Shown: positions 12,230-26,200, numbered from the stretch's first letter. The stretch is 64,000 nt of DNA from Galerina marginata (GCA_023014335.1 JAECYW010000007.1:558001-622000), one strand, 5' to 3'. Notes: generated by a model not told the origin, from the sequence alone. Program-made: numbers and translations.

Positions 12230-12547
12230 CTAAGAGTTGCGATAGTATTGCCAGCCAACCCAATTCGCAATCACGAAGTAGGAGGTTGTGGGTATGAGCA
12301 AGACGGCAAAATATTTGTAGTGCGTATCCTTCGCCAGTAGGTCAAGAAGCTAGTTATGGTTCTCATCAGGATGTCGACTGTACAATGAGAAATGTTTCGC
12401 ACTTGCCCAAATTCCTGTCAAGGGAAGAAATACATTGAATAGCAGAGCGTAACTAGCTATAAAGAAGAAAAATATGGAAAATAGAACGATGAAATGGCCG
12501 CTATTCAGGTGAAATGAAGGAGTCTCCCGTGTTAAACTGGAAGGCAT
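12230..12547 (-). CDS. PIG-Y-like subunit of GPI-N-acetylglucosaminyltransferase (small, two-exon)
   Basis: Two exons, 12547-12434 and 12349-12230, joined by an 84-nt phase-0 intron (gtattt...actag), give a 77-residue protein. Exon 1 (MPSSLTRETPSFHLNSGH) leads into a first membrane helix, FIVLFSIFFFFIASYALLF. Exon 2 carries a second helix, FAVLLIPTTSYFVIANWVGW, ending QYYRNS. Size, two-helix hairpin and the Pro-rich second helix ending in W-x-G-x-x-(aromatic)-(K/R)-N match PIG-Y, a small regulator of the GPI-GlcNAc transferase that makes the first GPI intermediate at the ER. The match is from memory of the family and not from an alignment. Two in-frame upstream Met codons exist (12640 being the furthest). 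The gene converges with Sfi1, with 181 bp between their stops. Confidence 0.6.
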
Positions 12548-12661
12548 GAATTGAGAGGCAACTGTGACCCTGGGAATGGGCCATCGCGTCTTATGTAACA
12601 AAGTTCGCAGGGCTATAGCTACATTATCATATCTTGGCAATAACGCATCTCCACCGTCGCT

Positions 12662-13139
12662 ATGAGTTTACCCCGTCGATCTCAAGATACATCCATACCC
12701 TTTCAGGAGGGGGAGGAGGAGAAAAACGTACAGACTGGGTCTGTGAATTCTGTCATGAATTCCTAGGAGGGATAGTCTGATCATGACACTTCAGAGCTAG
12801 CACGTCGGACCCCTCTGCCAAGGAAGAGAAACGCGTCTCCCTCGAAGTCGCCCTTCCTGAGATACCCTCCGTTGGCCTGGATCTCAATTTTGGAACATCC
12901 ATGGATCCCTCTACCGCTGCCGAGTAAGTGGGTTCTGACTGGTTTCCTAGGCGCTACTAACGTGCTTCAGGGCGGAGAAGGTACAGAAACGGGCGTCGAA
13001 CGTGATGAAGCTGGCGCAGGAGAACGAGAAGCTGAAAGCCGAGCTTAGGGCTATGACAGAGCGTCTGGAAGCAGCTGAACGACGGCGAGAGCAGCTAGCG
13101 AGGAAACAGCAGCAGATTATGGAGGAACCTTCGTCTTAA
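12662..13139 (+). CDS. small coiled-coil protein, unknown function
   Basis: About 124 residues from three exons. Exon 1 starts at 12662 (MSLPRRSQDTSIPFQEGEEE). The first intron appears to use a weak gtctgt donor after ACTGG and ends at cacttcag. Exon 2 reads ASTSDPSAKEEKRVSLEV and GLDLNFGTSMDPSTAA. Exon 3 is a strong heptad-rich helix, from KVQKRASNVMKLAQENEKLK through ELRAMTERLEAAERRREQLA, ending EEPSS. No basic region of bZIP type precedes the helix, so a DNA-binding role is not supported. Head to head with the PIG-Y-like gene at a distance of 114 bp. No family recognised. Confidence 0.6.
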
Positions 13140-13272
13140 TACCCTAAGCACGTGACTACAATTCAAGACAAGACGCGTCAGTGTAACAGATATTCGTGAT
13201 CTGATTAGATCTGAATAAATTATGGGGTCACAACTCCATTCCTCTCTTCACTGAGCTCAGTCTCAAACCACC

Positions 13273-15030
13273 ATGTCCAACCCGTCCTCGAGACGCGCTT
13301 CTCATAGCTCGGGGGGTCCCTCCCGTCGCCCCTCCATTGACCCCTCCAGGCTCGTGCCTATGGATAAGTACGTACCCATTCCATTGCTGCACGTGTGAAA
13401 CCCTGACACCGTATTCTAGGGTCACTCATGTCGGTGGAACTGATAACTTTAATGTTGTCTTCATCGGCGCAGGGAATATCATGTTTGGTATGTCGGACAC
13501 TTAGTTTCCTTAGCACCGTGTCTGATTGCCGTCTCTGCCTTTAGGGTCTGACGAAGGTCCATGGAACCACTCCTTCCGTCTAGAACAGTGAGTTATCTTC
13601 GTAATTGATCTCAGGCATTCCATCTGAAATCGAACTCAGTAAACTTGGCCGTCGTCTGAAGGTCGTTGCTCTTATTGACCCCGCTACTGAGCGTGCTATA
13701 TCTGTTCTTAAAATGAAATGCGACTCATTCGTCGTGTCCGCATACCAAGACACCCGCGTTTTCAAGACCTTCGATGACTTCGTCAGAAATATGACACCTA
13801 AAGACCGACCCCGCATCATCGTCATTGGAAGCCCACCCATGTTCAGAGGGTCGACTCAACCGGGTCGTGACATTGAATTACAGATCTTGAAGCACTTCCC
13901 AGGCGTTGCGATATTCGTGGAAAAACCCATTGCCACAGGACCTCAGGAAGAAATCGGTGACGGATTCAAAATTGCCAAGATGATTGACGAATCGAACACC
14001 ATATGTTCGGTTGGGTAAGGAAAATGTTAGTTCGATCTCAGATCCAACAAAAAAATTAAATTTTATTTAGTTACATGCTACGATATCTGAAAGCAGTTCA
14101 AATGATGAAGAAGATCATCGATGAAAACCAACTCACCGTGATGTCCACCATCGCCCGTTATGCGTGTGCGTATGAGGCAATTTCCAAGCCAGACTGGTGG
14201 GACAAGGCCAAGAGGCAAGTATTGCACGGCCTTTCAATACCGTATTTACCAATGGCTTCTCTATGTTATAGCTATGGTCCTATAATTGAACAGGGCACCC
14301 ATTTCTGCGACCTCTCACGTTATTTCGGCGGAGAGATTGACATTGCATCCGTCCAAGCACATTCACTGGAATGGGACGAAAACGCGGGACGGCTCTCTAA
14401 GATGACCATCGACGAGAGTGAGATCCCCCCCGAGAGACGTATCCCTCGGGTGACTGCAGCTACCTGGTAAGTTTTTCTCGGATATCGACCGGTTCTTTTC
14501 TCTAACAACATTGTGACGAAGGAAATATGACAGCGGTGCTGTAGGCAGCTTTACCCACATTGTTGCTCTTCAAGGCCGCAACTATAGCTGTGAATTCGAA
14601 GTGTATGCGGATGGTTATCAACTGAAGTAAGTTAAACCTTCGATCCTTTGAAGGTGCTTTTAATAATTCAACCTTGACAGACTTGTCAATCCTTACGTGC
14701 TACCAGTTCTTTACATTCGTAAACCAGGAGACGATAACGAGACAGTCGTCCGATTCGCGGACGACGACCCATTCTTCTCCGAAATTTCCAACCTAATCGA
14801 CATCACTGAGGATATTGAGGAAGACCCTGAAGCTTCCCAGATTCTGAGCACATATGCAGGTAACCACCCTTTCCAACTTCCAACTGCAAGGGCGAGTGCT
14901 GAAATAATTTCTAGATGCTGTCAGAACCTACGAATTCACCTGGGCCATACGAAAGGCAAGCGAGAAATCCCGTGTCACTAAATTTAAAGCAAGTGCAGAA
15001 TCAGCCAGAGCACAGAAGGCTGAATCTTAA
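13273..15030 (+). CDS. Gfo/Idh/MocA-family NAD(P)-dependent oxidoreductase
   Basis: Soluble dehydrogenase with an N-terminal Rossmann fold and a C-terminal alpha/beta substrate domain. After a Ser/Arg-rich leader (MSNPSSRRASHSSGG), the nucleotide-binding strand reads NVVFIGAGNIMFGS (GxGxxxxG, about 13440-13490 and across the intron to about 13550). Later marks are KVVALIDPATERA, IIVIGSPPMFRGS, the family signature FVEKPIATG (about 13920) and SVGYMLRYLKAV. The substrate domain includes GPIIEQGTHFCDLSRYFGGE, where the His of GTHFCD fits the catalytic position, and AVGSFTHIVALQG. It ends ARAQKAES at 15030 after an acidic stretch (DITEDIEEDPEASQ). At least seven introns. The family is sure, but substrates range from sugars to diols and cannot be assigned. 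Confidence 0.92.
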
Positions 15031-15144
15031 AACCGACATTACGCGGATGTGAATGATGCCAATATGTTACAAGTAAATCTCAGAAAACTGTATATACATG
15101 AAGGGGATGAAATGTAGTTGGATTATGTGGAAAAACTCCCTGTG

Positions 15145-16111
15145 CTATGTCTCTTCTGGGCTGGATCGTGCATCGTTTGATTTCGCTCTCTTGGAGCTTG
15201 TAGCGGATTCTGGCTGGTCGTGACCTTCCTGAGAAACCGCGGGTGCGCTAGCTACAGCCTTACGCTTTCGTTTGGCACTGTCTCGCCCTCGTCGCTCAAG
15301 CTTATCCCACTCTTCTTGGAGGTGTGTCTTAAGAGTGGGCATATTCTTCATTTCTGTGTGGCAGTGAAAGCAAACAAGATTCTCCTTCAGAATCGGCTCA
15401 TATGTACTGCGCTTGAGTTGCTTCACCTAGGGGTAATTTCATTAACGAGCAAGGGTTTGGACGCGTCTCCCTTCAAAAAGACGCGTTCTTTTCGGGCAGA
15501 TCTCACCAAGTTTGCATAATAACTGGGCTCGGCTTCGAACCAGGAGAGAACATCGTCTATGTGCAGAAAAAAGCCGAGCTTTGGATGGAAGGAGTTGTAG
15601 TGTTTCTTGTTCTTCATTTTCTCCGAGCACAGATCGGCGGAAAGGACGTGCAGATGGATGTGCCTGGTGTGAAAAACAATTCAACACATTGTTATGTACG
15701 GGTATGACGTCGTGCTGAGCAAAAAAAAAAGAGACGCTCATGCAGCGAAAGAAACACCTACTCCATAGACGGTGTCCCGTGAAATCCAGTCCAGACATCC
15801 CATTTGAACCCGTAACGGTTGACCATCTCGTCCTGGATTTCCTTCTTCACTGCCTTTGCTTCTTCGGCAAGCGCGGTGATCACGTCCTTGGCTAGTTCTT
15901 TGTCGGTGATTATTAACGCACGGAGACTGCTGAGGGTGGTCGCGTCCAACTTGGGTTCTCGTATGCGCGGAAGTATTAAGAAGTGGAACATGGATTTGGG
16001 AAAGGCATCAAATACGGTCAAGTTCTTTGAAGAATGTTTGAAAAGAATGGACGCGGGGAGGGCTTCTGGAGCACTCTGAGCGTATGTTCGAAGGATGGTA
16101 AGGTTCGACAT
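15145..16111 (-). CDS. HNT3: aprataxin-like DNA-adenylate hydrolase
   Basis: HIT-domain enzyme that removes AMP left on DNA 5' ends by aborted ligation; nuclear. Starts at 16111 (MSNLTILRTYAQ); an in-frame ATG 33 bases upstream is possible. The HIT fold shows FDAFPKSMFHFLILPR, the helix ALAEEAKAVKKEIQDEM, then GFHGTPSMEHLHVHVLSADL with the histidine triad HLHVHV split by an intron near 15665. The aprataxin signature SFHPKLGFFLHIDDV follows. The C-terminal zinc finger is CFHCHTEMKNMPTLKTHLQEEW (C-x2-C-x12-H pattern). The tail is basic and Ser-rich (AKRKRKAVASAP), likely a nuclear signal, ending SSPEET. The 301 bp up to the Gyp7 stop hold nothing I recognise. Confidence 0.92.
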
Positions 16112-16412
16112 GTTAGTAAGAGAAACTGAAAGGACTCGTTTCAACGTGGAGAAGTAACTTCTGACCCTGACTCCAAATTATGGCGCCGACTGGATAAAAA
16201 TCCTCTACTCAATGCATACAGGGATGGAAAACGCAATTACGTGTATTACGAAGGGATACCGACGTCAGGAGTGTATATGATACGATAACGGGAAATAGAA
16301 AGAATACCAGTGCATGCCCATATAGATACTATACGATAAGCGGTCGCTGTCAGAGTGGGGAAGTAGGATACAACGTATGGTGCTACAATGTCATCTTCAG
16401 TTTATAGACCGC

Positions 16413-19400
16413 TCAAGGACGGTTCGTCTTCAGTAGGTCTCGTAGGTCGTCGGAAAGTTGCAGCGCAGAAATGTTCGTGGCGGCAAGCTTCGCGGAGGCC
16501 GTAGACGTCCTGTTCCGTATCTTGCTTCCAGTGTTTGGTGTCGATTGCTCCGCTTTCCGACGGTCGATGTCAGCCACTATCTGCGAGAACGACAGGAAGA
16601 GGACTTCTGCCTGGCTTAACGTGGTATCAAGCTCGATTGTCATACTGAGCTCGTTGCAATACTAGACAGTTAAATCAGCACTTGTCCATGAAACGGAAGT
16701 AAGCAAACATACCTTCAAGATCTCATCAAACTATGGCAGTGGACTTGAAATCAGTCCTCTGACCCGCAAAAATTGAAAGACACGAACCTCTACGAGATAC
16801 CGAAGTATCATATCTCGATGCGATTCGAGAACTGCCAACGCCACAAAGAGGACGAACCCCGAAGTGTAATATTCCGTCCACAAGACCTCCCATAGTTGTA
16901 AGACATCCTCGAATGGGAACTCCCTTTTGAAGGAGATTAGGACCCAGCTAAATTTGTGAGCGGATGAGAGCATATCCTCATAATAATTAGAATGGGTGCA
17001 AACCGGAAACAGAAGAAGAGATTCAATGCGTCCGTTTTTTCTACAGGAATTGTGGGTTTAGATGGGATTGATTGAGTGTGTAGAGAAATATCATGCCTAG
17101 ATGCCTAAACAACTCGGGATCCATAACCTCGATCAGCTGCTGCAATGTCGATAGCTGCTTCTTCATGCCGCTTTGATCTCGCATGAAATTTTGTTTCTGT
17201 CGATAATGTAAGTATTATACACTTTGAAAAGTAATTTATATCCAAGCTCACCATACGATTCATGACCTCCACAAAGCACCAAAACGTCATTTCTTCGTTG
17301 CCCGCCATCACAACGTAAAGCGGCGCGCATAGGTCAGACATCCCCTGCACATATCCTAGTGGGGTGAAAGCAGTCATAAGCAAAGGAGCACACATGCTTA
17401 CGAGCCGATACGAAAGTTCGGACATACCCAGCTCCTTCTCGTAAAAGTTGTAAGTGAGCAGAATGCTCGCCATGCAGTCGACATGCTCGTTGCTGGGCGA
17501 TTGCGCTCCGATATCATGCATGTTCGGAGAGATGATCGAGTAGTGCCGCTGGTGGCTCGTCTTCTCGTCGTCGAGGTCGGTGGTGGGTATCTCTGCGGGG
17601 GCTGAGAACATAGGTTGACTGCGGTCAGTGCGTCGGCAGTCCACGTCAATCCGGTGTCGTTCTTCTAGGACTGTCGTGCTGTCGAACACCTCTGGCACCC
17701 CGCACCATTCGTCCTTCACCGCTTGGTATTTCCGCCTGCAGGGAAGTGGAAGTCAGTTTGAGGACTCGGTCAATGAACAAAATTTGATTACCGTTTTTCT
17801 TGCCATAGTTTTTCCCTGTCTTCAGATGATACATCCCACTCGAGCACACCAAGTACGAAAGGCCAAATCTTCTGCCGCAGGGTTCCTTTCGGACTAATAC
17901 CCTTCCGGAAGACCTCCCGCCTCATTTCCTCGCTTCTGATCGTCGGTCTCCCGTCTTTCCCAAACCAACTCGCCCATAATCGCTCATCAACAGGATGGCT
18001 GGGATCCCGTGACGATTTCGGCGTTGGAAGGTTGGATGTCGAGTGCAACAGCTCGAAAATACCAAGCGAAGAATCCTCCTCGGCATTTCCTGAGGATGAT
18101 GGCGGCAGCGCTTGGGCTTCTTTCCGTCTGGCGCGTTCTCCCTCCTCGGCCACTATCCTGGCCCATCGGGCGAGATAAACACGCGCGCTTTCAAATTCCC
18201 CGACGCCGCCTTTCTCCACCCAGCTCCCCCACTCCCATTCTCCGTTGGCGTTGACAAGACTCCGTACAGGATCAGGGAGGTGAGGCACGATTGGTTTGGC
18301 GAGGGGATGAGAAAGGATATTTTGCGCCGCATGACGCGTTGCCCGCGTAATATTTGAGAATGACTGCAGTAGTGCCACGCGCGCTTGGGAAGTAGGATTC
18401 GTTGGAGAGGTAGGGGAGCCGAGGGACCTGTGTAATACAGATGAGCGATAAGAATAGGGATTGGACGAGCCCGACTCTGAGATAGGCCTAGGTCGGCGGT
18501 GGGCTGGGATGGGAGAGTGGGAGTTTGCGTAAGTCGATTGGGCTAGAATGTCGTCCACAGCTTCGTCTGAGAATAATTGGGTAGTATGAGCCTCAATATC
18601 CGCTCGAGAAGGATCCACAAGGAAGAGCGTGGGCTGCAAAGTGGAGCGCAGAAGGTGGGCATAGTTTCTTAGACGGGACAGCATGTCCTCGCCGCCCCAG
18701 GTGGTGATAGATTTCGGAACATGAGAGGTTCCTTCCGTAGGCGGGGGTGGGTATGGAGTGACATTGGACGTCTTGCTCGTTGGAGATCTCGGGCTCTGGA
18801 ACGTGAATGAATGGGATTCGTCGTCGTGAAAATGAAGCGTAGGAAGGGTGTCCCCGTTTATCAGGTTTATACCGATAGAACCGTCTTAATAAATAAAGTT
18901 CCAATTAGCACAGACATAAGCCATGAAGTGCACAATGGTTACGTACACCAAGACGACAACGATGGTGGGTTAACGATGAGGGAGTATATTGATGTCAGAG
19001 GCACAGAGAATGCGTAAGATTCCGGCCGTTGCGTTGGGAGCTCGATGAGGACAATATCTGTACAAGGCATAAAATGGATGAGCTGAAATTAAGAAGTAAA
19101 GGCATAACCATACCGTCATCTTCGTCAGATGAAGTAGCTTGTTCCTCCACCTTTACAAACTTGTCCCATTCTTCTGTCCCTCTCTCATTCAGTAGAGACT
19201 CTGGGATCCAAGCGAGGAGGTAGATGGGGTTGATAGCCTCCTAAACGCAATGGAAAAGACATCAGAGAATGAACCGCATCGTATAGCACTTTGACGCACC
19301 CGTTTGACAAGCGCTACGAACCCAGGGATGTTATCCCTAGCATACGCAGTTGGATTTACGTAGACCTTGGACTTGCTATACACCAGCCGGTACTTGTCGT

Positions 19401-19605
19401 CTTCGTCCGTTACAATCTGTTTAGCCTTTGTATTATTCGAATTTGAGTCATGCACATCTGAACGCTTGATTTCGACCATAGATTCCGACTACAGGTTGAA
19501 GCGCTGAACGTCAGTCGATTTTGAAACTTTATAAAGATCGTGGATACTGACAGAGATGGTGGATAGTGCACTGTCCAATGAAGGTGGTCGGTCAAAGGCA
19601 ACCAT
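16413..19605 (-). CDS. GYP7: Gyp7-type TBC domain Rab GTPase-activating protein
   Basis: Accelerates GTP hydrolysis by Rab proteins; Gyp7 and TBC1D15/17 act on Ypt7/Rab7 at the vacuole or late endosome. Starts at 19605 (MVAFDRPPSLDSALSTIS); the N-terminal PH-like module includes YRLVYSKSKVYVNPTAY and NPIYLLAWIPESLL. A long linker (18684-17900) leads to the TBC entry LWASWFGKDGRPT and FRKGISPKGTLRQKIWPFVLGV. The arginine finger is RIDVDCRRTDR (about 17650) and the glutamine finger is YVQGMSDLCAPLY (about 17340), so both catalytic residues are present. A long insert lies between the two, as is usual for Gyp7. The C-terminal part has SWVLISFKREFPFEDVLQLW (about 16950-16890) and ends LLKTNRP at 16413. 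Target Rab inferred from family only. Confidence 0.9.
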
Positions 19606-19873
19606 GAAAATAAGAGACTGCGGCTAAGTGTCTGTGTCGACGTTCAACCTGCTGCGATCCACTGCGCCGGCATAATCGTCATGTCACGTGACCGGCATCT
19701 GGAATTGATCTCGCGTTTAATCTGGAAGCAGCGACGAGCGTTCACCGAAAAGTTACCTTTTGGATGACTCAAAGTTCACTCAAAATCACAGGAAGCAGTA
19801 AAAGAGAAAAGAAAATCGTCAATGCGATAGCGACCAAAGATACATCACGAGCTCCCCGATATCTAACAAACAG

Positions 19874-20316
19874 TTACTTTTGGAATGACCACACGTTGCG
19901 GAGAACTGCCGTGTAAATAACGAAGGGTAGGTAAAGCGGAAAGCAAAGCGAAGGAAGGAAGACTCACGCCCAGCCTTTGTCGCCAGTCTGTTGATGGAAT
20001 CGTCGCTCTCTCCTTGCGATCGGACCTGTCCGCACAGAGCGAAGGTGGTGGTGGTGTTCAAAGCGCGACCGTTGGCGTCAACGTCGGCAATGCTGATTTG
20101 CACGGAGGCGTGATCCTTGGAGGTGATCAGTCGGTCTAGAAATTCAGGTCAGGTCAATCACCCAAGTCCAGCTTAATTTGCAGCTAAATTCTTCACGCAC
20201 TGGTTGCCGAGCATTTACGGGGAACATAGAGATCAACGAGAACACCCTGTATTCAGCCATTCAGACACGTCCGCGCAGGTGTAGATGACATAGATACTCA
20301 CTGCGTCGTTTTCCAT
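19874..20316 (-). CDS. RPS21: 40S ribosomal protein eS21
   Basis: Small-subunit ribosomal protein. Four exons reconstruct an 86-residue protein, the normal size: MENDA, then [55 protein letters not shown], and a short last exon [10 protein letters not shown] with the stop at 19874. The first exon has just 15 coding bases, an arrangement often seen in ribosomal protein genes. It lies 195 bp from the ALKBH1-like stop and 268 bp from the Gyp7 start, all on the same strand. Confidence 0.95.
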
Positions 20317-20511
20317 TTTGACTTTGAAGGCTTTGCGAGGGCGGCGGTGGTAGTGACCAGTAGAAATTCAGAGCGTGGGAGAGTTTTTGATAAACTGTAC
20401 AGTTTCTTTTATTTAGATCACTCTTCTATGCCAAACAATCGAGATTAGATCGGCAAACTATGGCAAGAGGGTCGAACGGTAGATAAATTATTAGTGCACA
20501 CATACGTGCTC

Positions 20512-22015
20512 CTACGAAACCGGATTTGAACCAGCATACGGATCAAACCCCTTCGGAAATACTTGACGGACGTTGATATTAATCCGTGAAGTGCTCAGGT
20601 ATTCTTCATAAGGTTTCCATTCCGTCGAGGCCTCCATATCATCCAGACCATCGGCTTTCAAATGAAGAGGCAGCGACCCTTCCAAAATGCGGGGTACACC
20701 GTGATATGCTCTCCGACAAGCAGGGCCAGACATGATGACAACGTCCCCAGAGCGGAGAAGGATGGGGGTAGGTTCCGTGTCCCTCGTCAAGCCCCCGATC
20801 AAGAAGACTGCAGCATTACCAAGGCTATTCGGGGTGCGTTAGTGGAAATGGAATGAATACCAGCTGACAGACGCACGATATGGAAACAAGGGGGGATGTG
20901 GCACAGACTTCGGATCGGTCAACATGAGCCATGAGCGTATCCTGTATTTGCGGTTAGTCCAGAGACGGAGGATCAAAAAGTGGCGGTCGTTACCTTTTCC
21001 TGATAAAAGTTCACGATCCCGGCATCAGGTTCTAACAGAACAATGTCGATGAACAGCCGCATGTAATAAAGACATAAAACCTTACCATAAGTCTGCTCCC
21101 ATGACTCCCAATCCGGACCACCGGGTCCCCAGTCAGCACAGTGCGAGCCATGAACATTTCCCCAGTCTACCGACCTTACCGCATCGATACAAACGGTCCG
21201 CAGCTCATCGTCGATGATCCCCCTGCCTTTGGTAAAGTCATACTGCTTTGTGCCCCAATGGTAAAACCAGCCGATATTTGCCCACCGAAGTTTGTACAGC
21301 AATGAAGAGACCCGGGTCGGCTGGACTGTCGGAGACGGGGCCGGAGGTGGTTTGGGAGTCGTTGATATAGCCTGGAAGGTCTCGGGAGACGCAGGGTCAT
21401 TGTTGACCAACTGTCGGGGACCAGTAGGGATAGTTTGTGTGGGCTCAGCTCCCGAAGCTTTGGGTTGCACAAGAAAGTCCTTTTGCGGATCGATTTTAGC
21501 TTGAAGCCATGAATTCCAGAGTCCTTGTTCGGGTAGCACGTAGTGGATATCCAGATTTGTGTCGTTTGGCTGGCGGGCATGCCTAGCCAGCGACCATTGG
21601 ACCAGATCCCGTTGTTTCTGATGCGAGATGAAGCACGGCAAAATAACGAGACCTTGATGAGTTGAGTTCCGAGTCAAGTCTGATCGGCTCTTCGCGCACC
21701 TGGGATGCTGGGGATCGTATAGGCATGTGTAGGATTCCCTGCCTTAAGTGGTACTTTCACAGATTCAACCGCACTAGGAGACCCCTTCCACCGACCGCGT
21801 TCGATCTCATCAGCCCGCGCGTCATCCGCACGCGCCAGATCCAAAACGGAAGAGAGATCAGGGGACGGAAAGCGCGACTTGAAGCGCTTCTCTGCTGCTC
21901 TGAACGGAGACCATTCGTGGTCGATATTCTGCGGGCGGTTCTTGGTCGCCTTGAGATACTGGCGCTGGGCCTTCTTATACTCTGGGGTATCAGGGAGGAG
22001 AAGAGAGGACGTCAT
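20512..22015 (-). CDS. ALKBH1: ALKBH1-like Fe(II)/2-oxoglutarate dioxygenase
   Basis: Oxidative demethylase of the AlkB family; ALKBH1 members act on tRNA or DNA methyl groups. The start at 22015 gives MTSSLLLPDTPEYKKAQRQY; a second Met lies 21 bases upstream at 22036. After the helical N-terminus come GLVILPCFISHQKQRDLVQW and YKLRWANIGWFYHWGTKQYD. The catalytic core follows: the iron ligands HVD (in MAHVDRSEV, about 20935) and the distal His of YHGVPRIL (about 20700), plus the 2-oxoglutarate Arg pair in RININVRQV (about 20570). All expected catalytic residues are present. A Pro-rich insert (PTVQPTRVSS region, about 21300-21450) is lineage-specific. The gene is divergent from LETM1 with only 63 bp between start codons. 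Confidence 0.88.
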
Positions 22016-22078
22016 TCGTTCAACAGAGCCAAACACACTTCCATTAAAAGTTTTGGCGAGTGCAATTGGCTGGGTTCA

Positions 22079-24317
<2,239 letters not shown>

Positions 24318-24587
24318 TTTATAAGTTGGACCCACCCACACTCACTTGATAGAATTTAGAATATTCACAGTCAATTCCATTATAACTTTTATTTTTTACT
24401 AATATGAGGCAATGTACTCGAGTACATGACAGAATACATCGAGAGCGAGGAGGGCACTAGCAGGAAAGCAAGACGATTCAAAAAATCAACGGCTGCTGTA
24501 ACTGTAAGCAAATATTACTAGAAACCGTCCCGAACGCGATTAGTGAGGTCGTGATGGTCATTTTGTTTTGGTGGAGCATTAGTCGGT

Positions 24588-25377
24588 TCAAGAAGCCTGC
24601 ACGCGCTGGTTGAGCAGGGGCTTGACCTTGTCGTCGACGTCGCGGATACTAATTTCAGGCGTCTTACCACGGGATTTGCGGCCCTTTGAGCTGGCAGAGT
24701 CTGATTCTGGCTCGACCATGACGAAATCGTCGTCGTCGTCCTCTGTGCTCTCTGCCCAGAAGCGGCCGGCCTGGAGAGCGAGGACGCCGGTGAGGGCGAC
24801 GCTGCAGATGAGGTTGTTGGAGGCGAGGTCGAGGGTGGCGTTGCGCAGCATGCGGGGGATGGGGTCTTTGAGCTGGTGTGTGGGGAGGGAGGTGAAGATG
24901 GAGAAGATGTCTTAGATGAAATGAGATTAGAATGGCAGAGGTGTGACAAGATGAGACGCACTGGGAAGGACGGTGTTCAGGTACATGATGATGGTCGTGG
25001 CGAAAAGAACTGTGGATGTGTGAGAAGACAGAGTGGAGTGCGGGGACGAGGGCTTACAGATGCTTCCGCCGTCAAACATGATGTTCCCTGCGCGCCAGTC
25101 GTTGAGGCTCCATAGGATGGTGGTGCCGCCGAGAATGACGACTGCGGCCAGGAAGTAGAGGGTCTCTGCCGGTCCCTTTGCGAGGATGGAGTAGTAGGAC
25201 GCGGCGGTCCAGAGATGCTCATCGGTGACGGGGGATTTCCAGAGAGTGAGGGAGTCGGCGATCCAGTGGGTGAACAGGGCGCCTAGAACAAAGTCAGCCT
25301 GGGACTGCAAGGGCAGGGAGAGACGCACCGAGCAGAAAACTGGTGACACAGACGACGACGGCGGCTCGGACTCCCAT
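24588..25377 (-). CDS. SHR3: Shr3-type ER chaperone for amino acid permeases
   Basis: Multi-pass ER membrane protein needed to fold and package amino acid permeases into COPII vesicles. The start at 25377 gives MGVRAAVVVCVTSFLLG, the first membrane helix, joined by an intron to ALFTHWIADSLTLWKSPVT, the Shr3 signature region. Three more helices follow: ETLYFLAAVVILGGTTILWS, the segment ILFATTIIMYLNTVL, and the helix LICSVALTGVLALQAGRFWA. The C-terminal cytosolic tail is acidic then basic (STEDDDDDFVMVEPESD, GRKSRGKTPE), as expected for the COPII-interacting tail, and ends QRVQAS. A likely client type, an amino acid permease, is encoded at 40-42 kb, though linkage is probably chance. Divergent from the RsfS-like gene by 81 bp. 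Confidence 0.88.
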
Positions 25378-25458
25378 GGTGCTCGTCCACTTGTCCATTT
25401 CTCCATCTCACTTTAATAAAGCTTGTTCAAACTCCGACGATATCACGCTCCATCTTCA

Positions 25459-26126
25459 ATGTTGCTCACTCGCGTCCGCTGCTTTGCCTCGTCGTCCGTC
25501 CTGCGTCTCCCTTCACCGTGGTTCGTCGACACCTTCGCACAACGACCACTCCCGCCGCATATCCAGTCCAATGTCGTGCCCGCCATCCCTCAAAACACCC
25601 CAGAGGTCATAAAGTACCTCCATGCACACCTGCTCCAGTCCCCCCATCTCGATCTGCCGCAGCTCGTCGTAAGCCCTGCCGTGCTCCCCGCCCCAGGTCC
25701 GCCTTTGCCTCTGCGCGTTCCCCATGGCCGGAGAAAACGGGGCGGAACATATGCTGGCGAGTCCATATTCGAAGACTCGGGCGGTTCGCTGTGGGACTGG
25801 GTCGTCGTCGCCCAGGTCAGTTCTTGCCTCCCATTCTTGCCATTGTTTTTCTCATTTCTTCAAAAGGTCAAAGAAGGCACCGAGAACAGGGGGTCCATAG
25901 AGTCCGTCGTACGCCTAGTACGGAAATCCGTACGTCAATCTATCTGTCTCTGAGCTATATATTCACTGTGGGGCAGTTGCTCAAGCGGGATCCCCCTGTC
26001 CCACTTGCTCCAAAATCTCGCCGCACCACCGGGAGCGATTGGGTCCTAATCGACGGCGGAGACTTTGCTATTCATGTCGTCAGCCGGAGCGCACGCGAAA
26101 AGTATTTTAATCAGGTAGAATGGTAG
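25459..26126 (+). CDS. mitochondrial RsfS/Atp25 N-domain-like protein
   Basis: About 185 residues. MLLTRVRCFASSSVLRLPSP is a good mitochondrial presequence. After a Pro-rich stretch (about 25630-25720), an RsfS/Iojap-like fold is suggested by SLWDWVVVAQVKEGTENRGS, SVVRLVRKSLLKRDPP, and SDWVLIDGGDFAIHVVSRSA followed by REKYFNQVEW at the end. The DW-V-L-I-D-G-GDF-(I/V)-H segment is the family core; bacterial RsfS silences ribosomes by binding uL14, and fungal Atp25 carries this domain. Only the N-terminal domain is present, without the Atp25 mRNA-stabilising part. Two introns (about 25815-25866 and 25930-25978). Confidence 0.7.
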
Positions 26127-26200
26127 CCGCCTGACGTCAATACAATACAATCCTCTTCTATATAATCCACTGTACACTTTCCTGCCCAGCAAAACACATC

